64,000 nucleotides of DNA, taken from NCBI GenBank assembly GCA_032716605.1, contig CM064580.1, positions 34,727,911 through 34,791,910 of the forward strand. Reading direction: 5' to 3'. Origin of the DNA: Paralithodes platypus. Lineage: Eukaryota > Arthropoda > Malacostraca > Decapoda > Lithodidae. Position numbers and translations under genes: made by a program. The notes under the pieces are model-generated. The model saw only the letters and a list, made by a program, of their open reading frames with translations, was not told the origin of the DNA and searched no databases. Shown piece after piece: positions 56,755 to 64,000 of this stretch. Within the stretch, counting starts at the first letter, position 1, and every line of letters starts with the position of its first letter.

Positions 56755-57943
56755 CAAATAATATGTATGCCGTTTTATGATTTTTTTTTGTTTTTTTTTC
56801 TTTTTTCTATGTGATTGAGGGAGGCAAAGGGCATAACTGCCTATAGCGAGTGCCTCCCCCATAGTTGAAAGAGTGACAGGGCCAAAATCAAGGGACGTTC
56901 GAGCCAAAATGCCTGGACACACGGAGTTTGAAGCAATTTAAGTCATAGGAAGAGGGAAAGACTGATTCTGGGAGAGAGTTCCAGAGCTCAGCTGTTGAGT
57001 AGAAGAAAGTTTGAGAGTAACGTTTCACTCTTGGGTTGGAGAGTTGCACAGAGTAGGGGTGGGATTGAGTTGCAAGACGGGTACCACGTGCCCTACGTAA
57101 AGGAGGTGGTATGCACTGGGATAGCTCTGAGGAACACTGATTATTATAGTAGCGATAGAATAGCGAGAGAAATGCAACATTGCGGCGGAGAGAGAGAGAT
57201 TGCAGAGAGTTGGTGAGTGGACGGGAGTTAATGATACGAAAGGCCTTCCTTTCAACTTTGTCTAGGAGAGCAGTGTGAGAGGAACCTCCCCACACATGTG
57301 AACAATACTCAATACAAGGGCGCACTATGCCCCTGTACAGAGCAAGAAGCTGTGCAGGGGAAAAGAACCCCCTAAGGCGGTTGAGCACACCCAGCTTCTG
57401 GGAGGCTGCCTTAGCAAGACTGGTAATATGGTCCTTCCAAATGAGAGCAGAAGAAAAAGAGACACCAAGAATATTGAGAGAAGATGAAGGGTTGATTTTT
57501 GTATTGTTGAAGAATAAGGGATAGTCCGCTGGGAGATCCTGACGGGTAGATAGATGGAGAAATTGGGTTTTGGAAGCATTAAAGTTAACAAGGTTTTCTC
57601 TGCCCCAATTGGAAATAGTATTTAGATCAGAATTTAAGAGTTCTATGGCTTCATTACGTTTGTCGTTGAGGGATTGCTGGCTGGGGCGTTCTGAAAAACT
57701 AATGGAGTAGTGCAAGGTTGAGTCGTCTGCGTATGAATGGATGGGAATTAAGGTACAGTTAAGGAGATCATTTATAAAAATTAGAAAGAGAATAGGAGAT
57801 AGGACAGAGCCCTGAGGAACACCGGAGTTTATAGGGTGAGGAAGTGAACAATGGCCGTCCACAACCGCGGCTATGGAACGGCCGGAAAGGAAATTAGAGA
57901 CAAAGGCACAGATGGAGGGATAGAAACCGAATGAGGGTAGATT
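56755..57943 (-). mobile_element. LINE E, 5'-truncated, with 37-bp flanking direct repeat
   Basis: Minus-strand element starting mid-RT at about 57943 and ending after its 3' UTR in an A-rich tail (poly-T on the plus strand, 56779-56808). A 37-bp direct repeat beginning CAGCAAGATTCAAATTAAT flanks it (56718-56754 and 57944-57980) with two mismatches. This best fits a long target-site duplication. Related to LINE D in sequence. Confidence 0.85.
56888..57943 (-). CDS. LINE E ORF2 fragment: reverse transcriptase palm to C-terminus
   Basis: One uninterrupted frame of about 350 residues. GVPQGSVLSPILFLIFIND (template/primer grip region) and the catalytic YADDS at about 57733-57719, then NLVNFNASKTQFL, LGVSFSSALIWKDH, RPCIEYCSHVWGG, VERKAFRIINS, FYRYYNNQCSSELS and ELWNSLPESVFP near the C-terminus. 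The endonuclease and the RT fingers upstream are missing, so the fragment cannot be autonomous and has no start codon of its own. Intactness implies a recent insertion. Product class: RNA-directed DNA polymerase of a Jockey-group non-LTR element. Confidence 0.88.
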   Translation of the reverse strand, partial: NLPSFGFYPSICAFVSNFLSGRSIAAVVDGHCSLPHPINSGVPQGSVLSPILFLIFINDLLNCTLIPIHSYADDSTLHYSISFSERPSQQSLNDKRNEAIELLNSDLNTISNWGRENLVNFNASKTQFLHLSTRQDLPADYPLFFNNTKINPSSSLNILGVSFSSALIWKDHITSLAKAASQKLGVLNRLRGFFSPAQLLALYRGIVRPCIEYCSHVWGGSSHTALLDKVERKAFRIINSRPLTNSLQSLSLRRNVAFLSLFYRYYNNQCSSELSQCIPPPLRRARGTRLATQSHPYSVQLSNPRVKRYSQTFFYSTAELWNSLPESVFPSSYDLNCFKLRVSRHFGSNVP

Positions 57944-57980
57944 CAGCAAGATTCAAATTAATGTTATGATTGAGGTGAAA

Positions 57981-58084
57981 AAAGGATAAATACTACAGAT
58001 CTTACAGGAATTTGTATTTGACTTCCAAACATCCCTTGCTGAAGTGTTCGTATAACACCTCGTATAGGCCCTTTTTGTTCACAG
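57981..58084. other. Short spacer
   Basis: AT-rich sequence between the LINE E duplication and the tRNA-like element. Nothing recognised. Confidence 0.35.
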
Positions 58085-58205
58085 TATGTCGCTAGCCATG
58101 GCATAATCAGTAGAATGTTGGCTGCTGATCAAAGGGTTGGCGGATCGAGCCCACACTGTCAAAATTTTATTGGTAGATGTCAAGCCCAGGCTACTTGACT
58201 TAGCG
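58085..58205 (+). mobile_element. tRNA-derived SINE, candidate
   Basis: ATGGCATAATCAGTAG resembles an A box and GGCGGATCGAGCCCACAC contains a good B box (GGATCGAGCCC, about 58142-58152), correctly spaced. A short unrelated body follows. Acceptor pairing is weak, so not a functional tRNA. Confidence 0.5.
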
Positions 58206-58267
58206 GTATTTTAACATTAGCTTTATGTTATATATGCCTTATGTTACGATATATATGTACACTTGTA

Positions 58268-58269
58268 CA

Positions 58270-58336
<67 letters not shown>
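58268..58336. repeat. (TA)n microsatellite
   Basis: About 68 bp of TA repeat, preceded by TACAGTA. Confidence 0.96.
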
Positions 58337-61262
<2,926 letters not shown>

Positions 61263-61516
61263 TACGTTCGGCTTCTGTTACGCTCAAAGTTGTACGTTCG
61301 GCTTCTGTTACGCTCAAAGTTGTACGTTCGGCTTCTGTTACGCTCAAAGTTGTACGTTCGGCTTCTGTTACGCTCAAAGTTGTACGTTCGGCTTCTGTTA
61401 CGCTCAAAGTTGTACGTTCGGCTTCTGTTACGCTCAAAGTTGTACGTTCGGCTTCTGTTACGCTCAAAGTTGTACGTTCGGCTTCTGTTACGCTCAAAGT
61501 TGTACGTTCGGCTTCT
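61263..61516. repeat. 30-bp minisatellite, 8.5 perfect units
   Basis: Units GTACGTTCGGCTTCTGTTAC followed by GCTCAAAGTT. All full units appear identical. Since 30 is a multiple of 3, frames are open on both strands with a 10-residue period. The last unit runs into the MITE-2 terminus through the shared TTCTGTAC. Confidence 0.96.
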
Positions 61517-61719
61517 GTACCGGCGACGTCTTTGTTATTTGATTTCAGCTGCATTTAGACGATTTTACGAAGCTTAGGAAGGATATATGGTAGCTAAAAG
61601 GCTGAATTGAGACAGTCTGTAGCCTATTATTGAGTAGACATTCTTCCTAAGCTGAACAAAATCGACACATAGTTGCCAGAATATAATGAAAAGTACATCA
61701 CCGGTACAGAAGGGGTTAA
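61517..61719. mobile_element. MITE-2 copy, left tip replaced by minisatellite
   Basis: Begins TTCTGTACCGGCGACGTC, the inner part of the MITE-2 terminus, and ends CACCGGTACAGAAGGGGTTAA (TTAA 61716-61719). The outermost left TTAACCCC is absent because the 30-bp array abuts it. Confidence 0.7.
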
Positions 61720-62081
61720 GGTAAGATACTTTGACCCGTATTCCTAGACACACCCCATCATTGTTGGTGATAATTACTATAGCTTTGTCGTGTACAGTAC
61801 CTAGCCAGTTTTATGATACGCTAGTTGTAGTAATTACCACCAACAGTGATAAGGTTTGTCTATAGTAATAGGTCTAAGAGTCTAAATATCCAATAATAAA
61901 GGGTGTTATATAATGTCCCATCGACAGACGTTCCTTCTACCTGTAGCCTTCCGTAATTATATAATGTACTGTAGGCTACTCGCGAGCGAAGGACTTAACT
62001 ACATAACAAAACACTGGGGAACTGGTAATTGGTGTTGGAGGACGACTAGTGGGTGTCTTCCTGATTTGTTTATCTCCAAGG
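61720..62081. other. Intergenic, no gene seen
   Basis: ACCCCATCATTGTTGGTGATAATTACTATAG at 61751 and its approximate complement near 61830-61860 form a loose inverted repeat of about 100 bp span, possibly another small MITE. Confidence 0.4.
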
Positions 62082-62455
62082 TTAAGGGGGTAGGGTCTAT
62101 TTTTTGGTCGATTATATAATATATTCATAATTGTTTTTAGTTTCTTCCCTATACCTCCGTCAAACTTTAAACAAAAAAACATCCATTAGATCCCCTTTCT
62201 AGATTAATATGTACATTTTCAGTAGACAAATTTCCCGGCCGAAGGCCGGTTCTTCCAAAGTTACAAGCTCGCTATCGCTCGCCAGGAAAAAATCAACACC
62301 TAAATAGCACGAAAGGTCTTAATATTGACAAATAAATGGGGGCGAAAGGTCTTAAATTCGACAAACTAATGGGGCAAATATCTTAAAATCTGAAAACTAA
62401 TGGGGTTAAACATGAGGAAGAGGGGGCACCATAAAAACGCCCCATCTCCCCTTAA
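62082..62455 (-). mobile_element. MITE-1 copy
   Basis: 374 bp, TTAA at 62082-62085 and 62452-62455. Core TCGCTATCGCTCGCC at 62269-62283 and hairpin CCGGCC-GAA-GGCCGG at 62236-62250. Confidence 0.9.
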
Positions 62456-62740
62456 GTGAGATGATGGTGAGGGTGAGGACGGTGGTGGGGTGATGATAAT
62501 GGTGAGGGGACATGGGCGGTGAACGGGATTGTGGTGATAATGATAGGCGTGGGGAGTTTGTGATGATATATTCAGGAACATAGTGATGCTGGTTGTGATC
62601 GTGGTGACAGTAGGTGAAGACTGTAGGGTGGGGAGAGCAATTATTATGTGATAATCGTCGAGATGTATTGTGATGATTATGATGATGATAATGATGTCTA
62701 GGATGATGATTATGATAATAACAGAGGGACCGATGCCAGA
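62456..62740. repeat. Cryptic GATGAT/GGTGAT tract
   Basis: Irregular GATGGTGAGG, GTGATGATAATG and GATGATTATGAT words. No fixed period. Confidence 0.5.
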
Positions 62741-62742
62741 CT

Positions 62743-62783
<41 letters not shown>
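62741..62783. repeat. (TA)n microsatellite
   Basis: About 40 bp of TA repeat. Confidence 0.95.
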
Positions 62784-63077
62784 GACGCTATAATTGCTCA
62801 TTTTGAAATGTACATATAGAAGTAGCGCTGCTGCTGATGATGATTATGGTGTTCAGTAGAATATCTGTGGTGGTGGTTCTTCACACGAGCTCTTCTTTTC
62901 CGGTAGTAATTGACTTATACCGGTATTCTGATTATTATAAACTGGCATATATCGTAACTATAGACTGAAGGCAATTATTTTGGGTGACCCATTTATATAT
63001 TTATTTTATTATATTTATATAAACTCAATTCAGAAGCTGCTAGAACAAACTTGCCGAAAAAGGATGAACCCGCCTTA
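62784..63077. other. Short intergenic stretch
   Basis: CTGCTGATGATGATT patch, TACCGGTA at 62918-62925. No gene. Confidence 0.4.
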
Positions 63078-63315
63078 TTAACCCTTTCACGCACATATGA
63101 CGCAGAGGTTGCCAGATTAGCAATAAGAAATAGAGTTCTCTCACTCTTATAATTACCGTACCTCTCCAAAATTAGTTTTCTGCCCACAGCTAACTCAGAC
63201 AACTGCAGAGGTTGAAGTAACTAAACTAAAGGTTTATAAATACCCCTGATGGTAACAAAGGCTTTGAAGTATTCCTAATAGGCTCAAAATTGCGTAATAT
63301 GTCGGAGAGGGTTAA
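63078..63315. mobile_element. TTAA-flanked MITE-like element (MITE-2 relative?)
   Basis: TTAACCCTTTCACGCAC at the left and ATGTCGGAGAGGGTTAA at the right give TTAA plus CCCTYTC inverted tips over 238 bp. The interior does not clearly match the other MITE-2 copies. A MITE-3-like TCACACGA-CGGGAATATTCTC segment follows at 63322-63352. Confidence 0.45.
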
Positions 63316-63640
63316 TAACCGAGTCACACGACCGTCTTTCGGGAATATTCTCTTAGTAACACTGGTCTTGACACTTTTAAATCATATTGTTTTAAGATTT
63401 CAGCCAACTATAATACTCTACATTCAATTAAATGAAGTATAATAATTCAAAAAGACCCCCCAATACATATGCACCCCGAAATGCTCCAAAAAATTAAACT
63501 TCCTGATCAAAACTTGCCAGCACTAACGTCCTTGTGAATGTGCGTCATTACAGTACTAACCGTAATAACATGCTACTCCACCATCTCACGAAGCCTCATA
63601 ACCACCATCATTATCCACCAGACTCCAACCACTCTTGGTC
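63316..63640. other. Intergenic, no gene seen
   Basis: AT-rich. A MITE-3-like fragment near 63322-63352 is the only recognisable feature. Confidence 0.4.
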
Positions 63641-64000
63641 ATCCTCCTTTCGGGACTTCGGTGAGACTTTTTCTATTGCACTAGACATATCGAAAGCCTT
63701 CGATAGAGTCTGGCATAAATCTTTAATTTCTATACTACCCTCCTTCGGTTTCTATCCCTCCATCTGTGCCTTTGTCTCTAATTTCCTTTCTGGCCGTTCC
63801 ATAGCTGCGGTTGTGGACGGCCATTGTTCACTTCCTCACCCTATAAACTCCGGTGTTCCTCAGGGCTCTGTCCTATCTCCTATTCTCTTTCTAATTTGTA
63901 TAAATGATCTCCTTAACTGTACCTTAATTCCCATCCATTCATACGCAGACGACTCAACCTTACACTACTCCATTAGTTTTTCAGAACGCCCCAGCCAGCA
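63641..64000 (+). CDS. LINE E ORF2 fragment, reverse transcriptase, runs off window
   Basis: Open frame of at least 115 codons from WSSSFRDFGETFSIALDIS through KAFDRVWHKSL, LPSFGFYPSICAFVSNFL, GVPQGSVLSPILFLICIND and YADDSTLHY to the window edge. Over the shared part it is nearly identical to the minus-strand copy at 57943-57690 but extends further toward the N-terminus, covering the first catalytic Asp motif (ALDIS). The left junction lies near 63640. Upstream frame sequence (63571-63640) does not look like RT. Its completeness beyond 64000 is unknown. Confidence 0.85.

Overview
This is a gene-poor, repeat-dominated stretch of an animal nuclear genome, most likely an arthropod and plausibly a decapod crustacean. 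That taxon call is inference from the mix of CR1-like and Jockey-like LINEs, long (TA)n, (CT)n, (CA)n and (GA)n tracts, many TTAA-flanked MITEs and minisatellites. I find no convincing host protein-coding gene, rRNA gene or functional tRNA gene. All recognisable protein sequence belongs to non-LTR retrotransposons, and every copy is truncated or broken except one uninterrupted partial RT frame.

Layout. 0-8 kb: TTAA-flanked MITEs (families named here MITE-1, MITE-1b, MITE-2), a SINE-like element with an (AAC)n tail, and a CR1-like LINE 3' end (LINE A). 8-13 kb: a TAA-flanked MITE (MITE-3), a 3.6 kb satellite of 48-bp units, a long (TA)n and a LINE A remnant split by MITE-2. 16-20 kb: a nest in which LINE B sits inside LINE A, which sits inside MITE-1. 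20-26 kb: more MITE-1, 35- and 38-bp minisatellites, and a MITE-1b split by a tRNA-derived SINE. 26.5-30.7 kb: a nearly full CR1-type element (LINE C) with an ORF1 SGNH/esterase domain and an ORF2 endonuclease-RT, joined to a LINE B tail. 32-40 kb: MITE-1, a (GTAATA)-rich composite repeat, a second SINE copy with a 13-bp target duplication, and a 48-51-bp satellite. 39.6-42.6 kb: LINE D (Jockey-like, A-rich tail). 45-64 kb: MITE-2, 29- and 30-bp minisatellites, LINE E copies, MITE-1 and MITE-3 copies and long microsatellites. A LINE E reverse transcriptase runs off the right edge.

Most interesting signal. The palindrome TACCGGTA, and its relatives TACCGTA/TACGGTA and TACTGTA/TACAGTA, recur throughout the window in unrelated contexts. 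TACCGGTA alone occurs about 40 times outside the satellite by eye, against about one expected by chance. Copies of the same repeat with and without the motif show that it arises by insertion at a TA: TA becomes TA-CCG-TA, TA-CGG-TA, TA-CCGG-TA or TA-CTG-TA. This is seen in the 38-39 kb satellite, in the 35 kb repeat, and twice in LINE A, where one case exactly accounts for a frameshift. It is the form expected of Tc1/mariner-type excision footprints. Two 3-nt CCG overhangs can anneal through CG to give CCGG, or align over 3 nt with a C:C mismatch to give CCG or CGG. I infer a genome littered with scars of a very active TA-targeting transposon, and the 48-bp satellite appears built on a segment carrying three such motifs.
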